DNA of 55,264 nucleotides from Borreliella burgdorferi B31 (GTDB lineage Bacteria; Spirochaetota; Spirochaetia; Borreliales; Borreliaceae): NCBI RefSeq assembly GCF_000008685.2, contig NC_001318.1, positions 834,041 to 889,304 of the forward strand, read 5' to 3'. Shown piece by piece: positions 18,475 to 27,743 of this stretch (position 1 is its first letter; each line of letters starts with the position of its first letter). The notes under the pieces were generated by a model. It saw only the letters and a program-made list of their open reading frames with translations, ran no database searches and was not told where the DNA came from. The position numbers and the translations under genes were made by a program.

Positions 18475-19738
18475 GTCTTACATAATTGCTGAATTTTTTA
18501 AATATTTTTTAATTACGTTTTTATTTTTCTTTTTCGTATTTTTTATAAATCAAATTTTATTCTTTATGAGAATACTTCTTCAAAATTATGTTCCCTTTTT
18601 TAAGGCTTTTATTTTTATTATATATTCTCTTCCTATGGTTATTGCGCTTTCTCCCCCTTTTGCTTCTTTGATTTCAGTAATTCTTACTATTCATAAATTC
18701 AAGCTTCACAATGAAATTTTAGCTTTTCGTTCAATTGGCATATCAATTTTTGATTTACTTGTCCCATTTTTTAAATTGGGAATAGTTATTGCTTTTGTAT
18801 CTTTTATATCCAATGATATTTTACTTCCACTTGGATCTATTGGCAGATTAAAAATTTTTAATGAAATAAAAGAAGAAGTTCCCCATTTGGTATTAAAGCC
18901 TTATTCAAGCAAACAATATGGAGATTTGATTTTTGTTTCTGGTGAGAAATCGGAAAATGGTTATAAAAATGTAACTTTTTTTGATAACACTGGGCTTAAG
19001 GGTTTTGATAGAATATTTATGGCAAAAAATCTTGATATTAGAAAAGAAAATTTTCAAGTGTATTTTATTTTAAATGATGTTCTATCTATTGCCTTAACAG
19101 ACAGTGAGAGTGGATTTTATGATTATTTTTATGCAGATAAGATGAAATATTCAATCGATCAGGTTACATTTAGTGATAGTTTTTTATTAAATTATGTAAC
19201 TCCTTCACAAATGAGCATGAGAGATGTTATAAAATTAATTAAAAAGCAAAATAATTTAATTGCAGATTCAAATATAAAAAATAATCTAGAAGGAGACTTT
19301 TTAAGTTTAAATTTTTCAAATCTTTATTTAAATTATTTATACAATCAAAACTATTATGTGGATGAATCTTATGTTTTTGAAAATTTAAACTATATGTATA
19401 ATTTAAATTTAAATTTCAAACCTTATCAAGATAGAAGCATGAAGCAAAATTTGGCTCTGTTTAATCTTGAATTTTATCAAAAAATTAGTTTACCACTTTC
19501 AGTTTTATTTTTTATTTTTTTAGCTTTTTCAATGGGAATGTATTCTAATAGAAAATATTCCATTATTCTTGAACTTGTAATTTCAATTATTGTTTGTGTT
19601 TTTTATTGGGTAATGTTTATTGGTGGAAAAGTTTATACTGTGCAGTATGCACCAAGTCCTATTATTGTTACTATTTTGCCTAATTTAATTTTAATTATTG
19701 CAGGAGCAATTCTCTTTTTGAGATTGTTAAAAAAATGA
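18449..19738 (+). CDS. lptF: LptF/LptG (YjgP/YjgQ) family permease, first of a pair
   Basis: A 429-residue inner-membrane protein of the YjgP/YjgQ family. It has three N-terminal membrane segments (about residues 15-120), a large periplasmic domain (about 130-340), and three C-terminal segments (from about 345). The family-typical LHKFKLHNEILAFRSIGIS segment (compare 'r..sEl.alra.Gis') is clear around residues 85-105. In LPS-producing bacteria LptF/G and the ATPase LptB extract LPS from the inner membrane. Borrelia has no LPS, so the cargo must differ. The ATG overlaps the upstream lipoprotein gene by 26 bases and the stop codon overlaps the second permease by ATGA. Calling this one LptF rather than LptG follows gene order only. 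Confidence 0.85.
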   Translation: MKILKNSYESYIIAEFFKYFLITFLFFFFVFFINQILFFMRILLQNYVPFFKAFIFIIYSLPMVIALSPPFASLISVILTIHKFKLHNEILAFRSIGISIFDLLVPFFKLGIVIAFVSFISNDILLPLGSIGRLKIFNEIKEEVPHLVLKPYSSKQYGDLIFVSGEKSENGYKNVTFFDNTGLKGFDRIFMAKNLDIRKENFQVYFILNDVLSIALTDSESGFYDYFYADKMKYSIDQVTFSDSFLLNYVTPSQMSMRDVIKLIKKQNNLIADSNIKNNLEGDFLSLNFSNLYLNYLYNQNYYVDESYVFENLNYMYNLNLNFKPYQDRSMKQNLALFNLEFYQKISLPLSVLFFIFLAFSMGMYSNRKYSIILELVISIIVCVFYWVMFIGGKVYTVQYAPSPIIVTILPNLILIIAGAILFLRLLKK

Positions 19739-20802
19739 AAATAGATAAGCTTTTTATAAAAAGCATCATTCTTACTTTTTTGTCCATGAACCTGCTTTTC
19801 ATGATTTTAATTATGCTTGGTGATTTGTTTGTTAATCTTCTTAACTATCTTGAAAAGAATATTGGCCTTAAGGATATTCTTTATATTTATTATTTATATT
19901 TGCCAAAGGCATTCTCAGATGGGGTGGCTTTATCTTTTCTTTTTGCTATTTCGAATCTTATTGGCAATCTTTCTATGAGAAATGAAATAATAGGTCTTTT
20001 TAGTTGTGGAGTTCCACTTACCAGGATATTAAAACCAATTATTTTAATTAGTATATTTATTTCAGTTGTTCTTTTCTTTTTTGATAATTATTTGGTAATA
20101 GATACTATAGCAAGAAGAGATGTTCTTATTAAGAATAGCATTGGCGACAGTAGATCTGGGGATAAAACTATAATAATAAGGGATTTTGCTAGAGAAATTT
20201 ATAATATCAAATCTTATGATATTGATGAGAATACTTTTGCTAACTTGATGATTATAATTAAAGACAATAAAGATGAGTTTCAAACAAGGTACGATATAAA
20301 TAAAGCCGAATGGAAAGATAATAAATGGAGGCTTTATGGTATTAGAGAGTTTGTTAAGGTTGGTAAAAAAATTAAGGAGAACGCCTACGATGTTCTTGAT
20401 GGGACAGGAATTATTAAGCTGGCGCCCGATTACATAAGAACTGTGATGCTCTCATCAAAGGCGTTAAATTTTACTAAACTTATTAATTGGATAAGTTTTC
20501 TCAAAGCTGAACGTTTAAATTATTCTGATGCATTTTTTGATTTATTAAATAGGATATTCTTTTCATTTAGATTGATTCTTCTTAGCTTTACTGTTGGGTT
20601 TATTGCTCTTGCTCTTAAAAAAAATATTTTTATACTCAGCCTATTAAATAGCATTGCTTTTGCTGTTGTTTATGTTATTTCTATTGTAATTTTTAATTTT
20701 TTAGCGGATCTAGGCTATTTGCATATATATATAGCAAGTTCTTTTACAACTATATTTTTTTTGATTATCAATTTTTTTGTTTATAGGATTGTTAGGAAAT
20801 AA
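19735..20802 (+). CDS. lptG: LptF/LptG (YjgP/YjgQ) family permease, second of a pair
   Basis: A 355-residue paralogue of the preceding permease with the same six-segment topology and a central periplasmic domain. The N-terminal family motif appears as [14 protein letters not shown] followed by [14 protein letters not shown]. The start ATG at 19735 overlaps the upstream stop codon by four bases, so the two are almost certainly translationally coupled and form a heterodimer. The partner ATPase LptB is not in this window. Assignment to family is firm; assignment as LptG rather than LptF is by order. Confidence 0.85.
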   Translation: MKIDKLFIKSIILTFLSMNLLFMILIMLGDLFVNLLNYLEKNIGLKDILYIYYLYLPKAFSDGVALSFLFAISNLIGNLSMRNEIIGLFSCGVPLTRILKPIILISIFISVVLFFFDNYLVIDTIARRDVLIKNSIGDSRSGDKTIIIRDFAREIYNIKSYDIDENTFANLMIIIKDNKDEFQTRYDINKAEWKDNKWRLYGIREFVKVGKKIKENAYDVLDGTGIIKLAPDYIRTVMLSSKALNFTKLINWISFLKAERLNYSDAFFDLLNRIFFSFRLILLSFTVGFIALALKKNIFILSLLNSIAFAVVYVISIVIFNFLADLGYLHIYIASSFTTIFFLIINFFVYRIVRK

Positions 20803-20828
20803 TATATATAATTATTTGGGATATTTAT

Positions 20829-21956
20829 ATGTTTAGTGTAATCAAGAATGATAAGCATTTTAATGCAAGGGTTGGATTTTTAAATCTTCCTCATGGTAGA
20901 GTAGATATTCCTTGTTTTATGCCAGTTGGTACTTTGGGGGCAATGAAAGGGTTAAAACATGCTGTTCTTGAGAAGTTAGAATGTAATTTGATGCTTGCAA
21001 ATACTTATCATTTATATTTAAGGCTGGGAATTAAAACTGTTGAAAAATATGTTGGTCTTCATAATTTTACAATTTGGAATAAAAATTTTTTAACCGATTC
21101 GGGCGGATTTCGGGTGTTTTCTTTTTCTGATCTGAGAAAAATTGATCTAAAAGGTGTGCATTTTAAATCTCATATAGATGGATCGTACCATTATTTTACT
21201 TCCGAGGGAATATTTGCTATGCAAGAAATTTTTGGCAGTGATATTATTATGCCACTTGACATTTGCAGTTCTTATGGGATTGATTATAATGAAGCCAATT
21301 TATATACAAATATTACAACCAATTGGGCTAGCAGCACGTTCAAATCTTCTAAAAACAGAAAAGAGGGATACAACGGGCTTTTATTTTTAATAACTCAAGG
21401 AAATTTTTTTAAAGATTTAAGGAAAAGAAGTATCAATGATATATTGGAATTAGACAGCCCAGGTATTGCCATTGGAGGCATTTCTGTTGGAGAACCAAGG
21501 GAGAAATATTTAGAAATCCTTGAATATAGTTTTTTGTTGATACCAAAAGAAAAACCAAGGTATGTAATGGGTATTGGCACTCCCCATTACATACTTAATG
21601 CCATATATTATGGCATTGATATTTTTGATTGCTTTAATCCCGCAAGAATTACTAGGCATGGGTCTCTTTTGACAGATAATGGGATTATGTGCATTGGTAG
21701 AAAGGAGTATAAGGATGATACTTCTAAGGTAGAGAAAAATTGCATCTGTACTTTATGTAAAAGGTATTCAAGAGGATATTTAAGACATTTAATAAAATCG
21801 AAAGAGCTTTTTGGAATAGTTTTGGCAAGTGAACATAATATCCACTATATGTTTCGATTGATTTCAAAGATCAGAGCCGCAATTCTAAATGATGATTTTT
21901 TAAATTTTAGAACTTCATATTTAAAAAAGTATGAAGAGGAAAATTTCGATGAATAA
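20829..21956 (+). CDS. tgt: Divergent tRNA-guanine transglycosylase
   Basis: A 375-residue enzyme of normal TGT length, which exchanges guanine-34 in GUN anticodons for a 7-deazaguanine. The zinc site is intact (Cys305, Cys307, Cys310, His336). The nucleophile Asp267 lies in [11 protein letters not shown], and Asp90 and Asp144 match the other conserved pocket aspartates. Several usually invariant pocket motifs are changed. DSGGFQVFS is DSGGFRVFS (Arg95), FDECTPY is LDICSSY, VQGG is ITQGN, and PTRNARNG is PARITRHG. The overall fold is secure, but the preferred base may not be the standard preQ1. It is flanked by lptG and murJ. Confidence 0.93.
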   Translation: MFSVIKNDKHFNARVGFLNLPHGRVDIPCFMPVGTLGAMKGLKHAVLEKLECNLMLANTYHLYLRLGIKTVEKYVGLHNFTIWNKNFLTDSGGFRVFSFSDLRKIDLKGVHFKSHIDGSYHYFTSEGIFAMQEIFGSDIIMPLDICSSYGIDYNEANLYTNITTNWASSTFKSSKNRKEGYNGLLFLITQGNFFKDLRKRSINDILELDSPGIAIGGISVGEPREKYLEILEYSFLLIPKEKPRYVMGIGTPHYILNAIYYGIDIFDCFNPARITRHGSLLTDNGIMCIGRKEYKDDTSKVEKNCICTLCKRYSRGYLRHLIKSKELFGIVLASEHNIHYMFRLISKIRAAILNDDFLNFRTSYLKKYEEENFDE

Positions 21957-23469
21957 ATATGTTGTTTCTACAATTTTGGTCATGATTTCCACTTTTTTTT
22001 CAAGAATAATGGGCTTTGTAAAGATAAAGATTTTCTCTTATTATTTTGGTGCAAATCTTGATGCTGATATTTTTAACTATGTTTTCAATATTCCTAATAA
22101 TTTGCGCAAAATTCTTTCAGAGGGCGCGATGACCTCGGCTTTTTTGCCTGAATTTACACATGAAAAAAACAAATCGCACGAAAAAGCTGTTTCTTTTTTC
22201 AGAACTGTCATAACCTTTAACATTATTTCTATTGGGTTAATTGTTTTAGTTATGATTATTTTTGCAAAGCCTATTATGTATTTTATATCTTATTATAGGG
22301 GAGAAAACTTAATTTTTGCAAGTTCTGTATTTGGTTATTTGGTATTATATATTTTACTAATAAGCCTATCATCAATCTTCGTGTCTGTTCTAAATTCATA
22401 TAAAATTTTTTTCATTCCTTCGTTTTCGCCCATTATGCTTTCTTTTGGAATAATATTGAGCATATTCTTATTTTATGGTCGTTTTGGAATATATAGTGCT
22501 GTTATTGGCGTAATTTTTGGGGGGTTTTTACAATTTTTAATTCCGTTTGCAAATTGCCTTATGATTGGTTTTGCCTGGAAGCCAACATTTTATTTCAGAG
22601 AAAAAGTGTTTTTAAATTTTTTAACCAGATGGCTTCGTATGATTTTTGGATTTTCCATTTCAATTATTACTCAGCAGATTTCATTTGCATTAGCATCTAC
22701 TCTTGAGATAGGAAGTGTTTCTATCCTTAGTAATGCTGTAGTTTATTATCAGCTTCCTGTAGGAATTTTTTATATTTCTATTGCAACAGTGATTTTCCCC
22801 AAAATGGCAGAGCATGCTGTTTTGGGGAATAATATAAAATTAAATGCCCTTTTAGTAGATGGAATTAAAATTTTATTGTTAATTTTTATTCCAGTGTCTT
22901 TTTTAATGTTTATTTGGTCTGATTATATTTTAAATTTATTTCTTATGGGAGGCAAGTTTTCTATTTATGATACTCAAAAAACAGCGAGTGTTTTGAAATG
23001 TTTTCTTTTAGGTCTGCTTTTTTATTCAATGTTTGGTTTTTTCCAAAAATATTATTTTTCTATTCGTGATGCAAAAACACCGTTTTATTTGAGTGTTTTA
23101 TTTTCTATTCTTGATATTGCAATATCTGTTTTTGGTATTAATTATTATGGTTTGAACGCTTTAGCATTAGCTCAATCTATTTCTTTTATGATTTGTGTAA
23201 TTGTTTTTTATTTTATAATATTGAAAAGAGGAGTTAAAATTGATTTAATTGAAATTTTATTTGTTCTTTTAAAGTCAATTATTACACTTTTTCCTTTATA
23301 TGCAATTTATTTCTTTTTTGAAAAGTTTCAGTGGGATGTGGGGTTTAGTTTTAAAAATCTTTATTTTTTAATGGCAGCTGGAATTGTTAGTATTTTTGTT
23401 TTGTTTATTTGTTATTCTGTTTTAGGAATAAATAAGCTTTTTAGATATATTAGAAGGGATGCTTTATGA
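21949..23469 (+). CDS. murJ: Lipid II flippase MurJ (MviN family)
   Basis: A 506-residue polytopic protein with about 13-14 membrane segments that flips lipid II across the inner membrane for peptidoglycan synthesis. The MviN signature is clear near the N-terminus ([20 protein letters not shown], then [21 protein letters not shown]). I start at ATG 21949 ([11 protein letters not shown]), because AAGAGGA at 21934-21940 is well placed before it. ATG 21931 would add six residues and swallow that site. The start overlaps the last eight bases of tgt. The stop codon overlaps the next gene by ATGA. Confidence 0.95.
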   Translation: MNKYVVSTILVMISTFFSRIMGFVKIKIFSYYFGANLDADIFNYVFNIPNNLRKILSEGAMTSAFLPEFTHEKNKSHEKAVSFFRTVITFNIISIGLIVLVMIIFAKPIMYFISYYRGENLIFASSVFGYLVLYILLISLSSIFVSVLNSYKIFFIPSFSPIMLSFGIILSIFLFYGRFGIYSAVIGVIFGGFLQFLIPFANCLMIGFAWKPTFYFREKVFLNFLTRWLRMIFGFSISIITQQISFALASTLEIGSVSILSNAVVYYQLPVGIFYISIATVIFPKMAEHAVLGNNIKLNALLVDGIKILLLIFIPVSFLMFIWSDYILNLFLMGGKFSIYDTQKTASVLKCFLLGLLFYSMFGFFQKYYFSIRDAKTPFYLSVLFSILDIAISVFGINYYGLNALALAQSISFMICVIVFYFIILKRGVKIDLIEILFVLLKSIITLFPLYAIYFFFEKFQWDVGFSFKNLYFLMAAGIVSIFVLFICYSVLGINKLFRYIRRDAL

Positions 23470-24875
23470 AATACTTTTATTTTTTATTTTTTTTACTTAT
23501 TTTTAATGTGTATGCTCAAAATGTTAATTCTCCAGCTCTTCCTAGTCCGCCTTTGTTGCCCGAAATTACAGAAAATAAGCCTGTTGAGAGAGAAAATTCT
23601 TCTAAGGGAGAGAATTTTTCTAATGTTGGTTTAGATGGTAAGTATGTTAACGATACAATTCTTTATGGGCTTGATAGTCAAGTGACAAGCATTATAAAAG
23701 CTCTTAAAAAATCAAGCGATAGTCAATATAATTTTTCTCTTAAAAAAAGACTTGAGAAAACTTTTAATGCTGAGCTTAAAAGGGAAATACTTGAATTGTT
23801 TATTTCTCTTAAGTATTCGGGGGGCATTGATACAGCAAATTATATTCTTGAAAATTATGAGAGTAAAAGATATTCAAACGCTTTATTTGGCTTGGCAATT
23901 TCGTATCTTAAGGAGTTTGATGATAAAGAAAAATTAAAAAAAACTCTTATTGACATTCTTGAAAATAAAGAGGGCAATGTGGTATCTATTGCAGCTTATT
24001 ATTTAGGAGAGCTTAATTCTCTTGAGTATTCTAAAAACATGATGGAAGTTTTTGAAAAATATTCTGGAAATGATGGGGCTAGAAGAGAAATACTTATTGC
24101 TCTTGGAAAAATGTCCGCTGTTGATTATCAGGATAGAATTTATGAAATTTCGCTAGATAATTACGAGGGCCCATCAATTAAGGCTGCTGCAATCGAAGCG
24201 TTGTCATATCTTGCTTCAGATAAAGTAACTGAAAATGCTGATTTGTATCTTCAGAGTAATAACAATAATTTAAATGTTAAATTAGCTATTATTGCTTCTT
24301 TGTCCAAAGATCCTTCTTTAAAGTCTAAAGAGATTTTACAAGGATTTTTAAGAGATTCTGATGATAATATTAGGTTTAAAGCTATTAATGCAATCAAAGG
24401 ACATAGGGACTCTTCTGCAAAGGATATTTTGATTTATAAGCTTAAAAGCGATCCATCTCTTAAAGTTAGGGAGGCTTCTGCTAAGGCCTTAATTGATATG
24501 GATCTTGGGAATATTGAGATAAAAAACATTATGTTTGATTTTAAGATTGACAATAATTTTAAAATTTCAATGTTTAGTTACCTTTTAGATAAGGATTCTC
24601 TAAAAGCATTGTCAATTGCTTTAGAAATTGTTAATAAAGAAAATATTAATAGACCCTCAAATGTTTTAAGGGGCGTTGCTTCAATGTTGGCTGGTAAAAA
24701 GGGTAATTTTGATAATTTTTATTCTAAAATCATTGACAGCAAAAATATTGATTTAAGGCATTTAGCATTAAAAGGAGCTGTTTATAATAAATCTTCATCG
24801 CTTTCTGATAAGCTTAAAAAAATTAAAAGTGAAACGAACTCCGAATATATTAAAATGCTTTTAAAAGATTATTGA
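23466..24875 (+). CDS. Exported HEAT-repeat protein
   Basis: A 469-residue protein with an N-terminal signal peptide (YFLFFLLIFNVYAQ). A short Pro/Ser-rich stretch follows, then helical repeats typical of HEAT/PBS-lyase-like scaffolds. Examples are VVSIAAYYLGELN, GARREILIALGKM, SIKAAAIEALSYLAS, NIRFKAINAIKGH and KVREASAKALIDMD, at about 31-40-residue intervals between residues 150 and 350. Such repeats usually mediate protein-protein contacts. The ATG overlaps the murJ stop codon by four bases, so it is translationally coupled to the flippase. Specific function is not recognisable. Confidence 0.8.
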   Translation: MKYFYFLFFLLIFNVYAQNVNSPALPSPPLLPEITENKPVERENSSKGENFSNVGLDGKYVNDTILYGLDSQVTSIIKALKKSSDSQYNFSLKKRLEKTFNAELKREILELFISLKYSGGIDTANYILENYESKRYSNALFGLAISYLKEFDDKEKLKKTLIDILENKEGNVVSIAAYYLGELNSLEYSKNMMEVFEKYSGNDGARREILIALGKMSAVDYQDRIYEISLDNYEGPSIKAAAIEALSYLASDKVTENADLYLQSNNNNLNVKLAIIASLSKDPSLKSKEILQGFLRDSDDNIRFKAINAIKGHRDSSAKDILIYKLKSDPSLKVREASAKALIDMDLGNIEIKNIMFDFKIDNNFKISMFSYLLDKDSLKALSIALEIVNKENINRPSNVLRGVASMLAGKKGNFDNFYSKIIDSKNIDLRHLALKGAVYNKSSSLSDKLKKIKSETNSEYIKMLLKDY

Positions 24876-24898
24876 TTATTAATAAACTATTAAGCATA

Positions 24899-26071
24899 TT
24901 AGTATAAAATTTTTAAAATTTCTTTAGCTACTTCTGATTTTTCCATTTCTGGCAGTTCTTTTATGCTTTGTTTATTTATTATATAAACTTTGTTTAATTT
25001 TGAACCAAAATATTTAAGTTCATTTGCAATGATAAAGTCCAAGTTTTTCTTTTTTAATTTTTCTTTAGCTTTTTGAATTAAATTTTTAGAATTCTCAGCG
25101 CAAAATCCAATAACAATTTGGTTTTTAAGCTTATTGTGTCCTATGTGTTGGATTATGTCGGGATTTTTTACTAATTTTATATATAATCTATTGATTTTAT
25201 TTTTTTTAATTTTACTATTGAAAATGTGTTTGGGTTTAAAATCGGCAACAGCTGCGGCTCCAATTATTATTTCAAATTTATTATATATTTTGAGAGCTTC
25301 CTTGTACATTTCCATTGCAGTTTTTATTTTTATAATGTTGACCCCTTCAGGATCATTTTCATTGGTTGGTCCTGTAATAATTGTAACTTGAGCTCCTAGT
25401 TTGACAGCCTCTTGTGCTAAGCAAAACCCCATTTTTCCCGTTGATGTATTTGAGAAATAGCGAATTGGATCTATTAATTCTTCAGTTCTGGATGCTGTTA
25501 TAAGTATTTTTTTATTTTTTAGGTAGTCTTTTTGATTAAATTCATTCAATATTATTTTTATAATTTTGTCTTCATTTTTAAGGCGCCCTAAAGCATTTGA
25601 TGAGCAAGCTAAAAATCCTTTATCAGGTTCAATGAATTTATAATTATAAGTTTTAAGCTTTTTTATATTTTCTTTTAAAATAGGGTTTGAATACATTATA
25701 TTATTCATTGCTATTGCAAAATAAGTAGGAGCCGTGCTTGCAGATATTATTGTAGTTAATGCATCATCAGCAATTCCTGATGCAATTTTAGATATTGTGT
25801 TGTAGGTAGCAGGAATAACAAGAATTAGGTGTGCCCATTTTGCAATTTTTATATGCTCCACCTCATTGTGGTCTAAATCCCATAAATTAGTAATTATTTT
25901 GTTCTTAGAAATGGTTTCTAAAGTTAATGGAGTAATAAATTTAGTTGCATTTTGTGTCATTATAACTTTAACTTTGTATCCTAATTTAACTAAACTGGAA
26001 ACTATGTAAACTGACTTGTAAGAGGCTATGCCCCCACATATACCAATTAATATATGTTTATTTTTATCCAT
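24899..26071 (-). CDS. coaBC: Bifunctional phosphopantothenoylcysteine decarboxylase / phosphopantothenate-cysteine ligase
   Basis: A 390-residue CoaBC (Dfp) enzyme carrying out two steps from 4'-phosphopantothenate to 4'-phosphopantetheine in CoA synthesis. The N-terminal FMN-binding CoaC part has GICGGIASYK, the active-site His73 in HIKIAKWAH, PATYNT in place of the usual PASANT, and Cys156 in ACSSNALGRL. The CoaB part begins near residue 187 (ASRTEELIDPIRYFSN, TSTGKMGFCLA) and includes the lysine-rich KIKK segment. It runs divergently from the YhdT-like/panF genes across a 74-base AT-rich spacer, grouping pantothenate uptake with its use. Confidence 0.95.
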   Translation of the reverse strand: MDKNKHILIGICGGIASYKSVYIVSSLVKLGYKVKVIMTQNATKFITPLTLETISKNKIITNLWDLDHNEVEHIKIAKWAHLILVIPATYNTISKIASGIADDALTTIISASTAPTYFAIAMNNIMYSNPILKENIKKLKTYNYKFIEPDKGFLACSSNALGRLKNEDKIIKIILNEFNQKDYLKNKKILITASRTEELIDPIRYFSNTSTGKMGFCLAQEAVKLGAQVTIITGPTNENDPEGVNIIKIKTAMEMYKEALKIYNKFEIIIGAAAVADFKPKHIFNSKIKKNKINRLYIKLVKNPDIIQHIGHNKLKNQIVIGFCAENSKNLIQKAKEKLKKKNLDFIIANELKYFGSKLNKVYIINKQSIKELPEMEKSEVAKEILKILY

Positions 26072-26100
26072 ATAATATATATTATATAATATACATTATA
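26071..26100. promoter_or_regulatory. Palindromic AT-rich divergent promoter region
   Basis: TATAATATATATTATA at 26071-26086 is a perfect 16-base palindrome that reads TATAAT on both strands. It touches the coaBC start codon, and a further ATTATA lies at 26095-26100. It is the only DNA between the divergent coaBC and yhdT-panF genes (26072-26145). No good -35 box was found for either direction, so the call as a bidirectional promoter or operator is tentative. Confidence 0.35.
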
Positions 26101-26145
26101 TTTGAATTTATAAATTTTGATGTCCTTTTGTTAAGGTTGTTTTAA

Positions 26146-26322
26146 ATGAGAAATGGGATTTTGTACGCTATATTATTGTATGTTTTTATGTTTGTATTGT
26201 GGTTTTGTTTTGCCTATTTTATTGACACATCAACTACTATATTTAATATTCCTTTGTGGTTTTTTTTGTCAGGAATTTTATTCCCCAGTATAATTTTTTT
26301 TTGGTTTGTTTTTTTATTTTAG
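26146..26322 (+). CDS. Small membrane protein, YhdT/DUF997-like
   Basis: A 58-residue protein starting at ATG 26146 with AAGG at 26133-26136. It consists of two hydrophobic helices (ILYAILLYVFMFVLWFCFAY and LWFFLSGILFPSIIFFWFVF) joined by a short polar loop, DTSTTIFNIP. Small DUF997 proteins of this layout (E. coli YhdT) are commonly encoded directly before panF, and panF follows here. The topology and the 'P-x-W-F' junction fit that family. The assignment rests on context and layout rather than strong motifs. The role in pantothenate transport is unproven. Confidence 0.7.
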   Translation: MRNGILYAILLYVFMFVLWFCFAYFIDTSTTIFNIPLWFFLSGILFPSIIFFWFVFLF

Positions 26323-26399
26323 TAATTAGTAAAACTTGATACATTATTGATATTTTTTTATTTTTAGATTTTCTTAAAAAAAGAAATAGAGGTAGGTTT

Positions 26400-27734
26400 T
26401 TGTTATTAAATAAATATTTTCTTGCAAATCGAAATATTAATTTTATTGTTATGGCTTTGTTATTTTCTTCTAGCTATATTAGTGCTAGTAGTTTTATTTC
26501 CGGTCCCTCTGCTGTTTATAAGTATGGATTATCTTTTATATTATTAGCTACCATACAAATTCCTACAACTTTAATTGTTTTTATTATTGTTGGTCAGAGA
26601 TTAAATCGCGAATCAAAAAAAATTAATGCAATTAATATTATTGATTATATTAGGCATAGATATGAAAGTGATTTTTTGGCGTTAATGAGTGGATTTGTAT
26701 TGATTTTTTTTTCAATGTTTTTGATTTCTGCCCAATTAATAGGTGGTGCCAAACTTATAGAAGTTTTTTGGGGTATTGATTACGTAGTTGGTCTTACTTT
26801 TTTTGCCTTCTTGGTTTTTATTTATGTATTTTTTGGCGGCTTTAAGGCAGTAGCTTATACGGATTTGATTCAAGGATTTTTAATGCTAGTTTCATCCGTT
26901 ATTTTGTTTTCCAAGATGCTAGATTTGGGAGGGGGTATTAATAATTTATTCAAAACAGCAACGTCTAGCTTAGATAAAAGCCTTTTACTTCCTTCAAATG
27001 CTGACTTAAAGCCACAATATATAATTTCTTTTTGGATATTAATAGGAATAGGAATACTAGGGCAGCCTCAGATTATTAATAATTTTATAGCATTTAAAGA
27101 TGAGAATGCTATAAAATTTTCTCTTCCCATTTCTACTTTTATTATTAGCTTTTTAATTGTTTTGATGCATTTAATAGGGTTTTTTGCTATTATTCTTTTT
27201 CCAGATTTAAGTCCAAATGATAAAGTTGTTTTAAATGTGGCTTTAAAAGTTTTAAATCCTTTTTCTTGTTTTATGTTTTTTATAGGTCTTTTATCTGCAA
27301 TAATGTCTACAGTGGATTCAAATTTGCTATTAATAACATCTGTTTTAATAAAGTCAATATTTATTTATAAAGAAGATTTAAAAGAAGATGTAAAGATTGG
27401 CAGAATAATAATGATTTCTAATATTTTTTTTATTTTAATAATACTTATATTTTCTCTCTTTCCTCCCAATTTTTTATTCTTTATTAATATTTTTGCCTTT
27501 GGAGCTTTGGAAGTTTCGTTTTTCCCTATTATTGTTTTTGGACTTTATTTAAATTTTGTAAGCAAAATAGCGGCTTTTGCTTCTATGTTTTTAGGGTTAA
27601 TATTTTATTTGTCCATTTTATTCTTTGGTTTAAATATTTGGTTTTTTCACCCCGTTTTTCCATCATTTTTTGTTTCTATATTTACATTTTTAGTAGTTAA
27701 TTTTTTTTGTAAAAAAAATAGTAAGGTTTGTTAG
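26400..27734 (+). CDS. panF: Sodium/pantothenate symporter PanF (lacks first helix)
   Basis: A 444-residue solute:sodium symporter family protein for pantothenate uptake. Strong PanF features are YISASSFISGPSAVYKYG, the SSS-type GGFKAVAYTDLIQGFLML and SAIMSTVDSNLL. The closed frame begins at TTG 26400 with AGAGG at 26388-26392. PanF proteins normally have ~30-40 more N-terminal residues forming helix 1. Just upstream, in the same frame back to a stop at 26337, the DNA encodes KKRNRGRF, which resembles the loop after helix 1. Either this lineage uses a shortened transporter or a frameshift separates helix 1. Confidence 0.88.
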   Translation: MLLNKYFLANRNINFIVMALLFSSSYISASSFISGPSAVYKYGLSFILLATIQIPTTLIVFIIVGQRLNRESKKINAINIIDYIRHRYESDFLALMSGFVLIFFSMFLISAQLIGGAKLIEVFWGIDYVVGLTFFAFLVFIYVFFGGFKAVAYTDLIQGFLMLVSSVILFSKMLDLGGGINNLFKTATSSLDKSLLLPSNADLKPQYIISFWILIGIGILGQPQIINNFIAFKDENAIKFSLPISTFIISFLIVLMHLIGFFAIILFPDLSPNDKVVLNVALKVLNPFSCFMFFIGLLSAIMSTVDSNLLLITSVLIKSIFIYKEDLKEDVKIGRIIMISNIFFILIILIFSLFPPNFLFFINIFAFGALEVSFFPIIVFGLYLNFVSKIAAFASMFLGLIFYLSILFFGLNIWFFHPVFPSFFVSIFTFLVVNFFCKKNSKVC

Positions 27735-27743
27735 GGGTATTTT

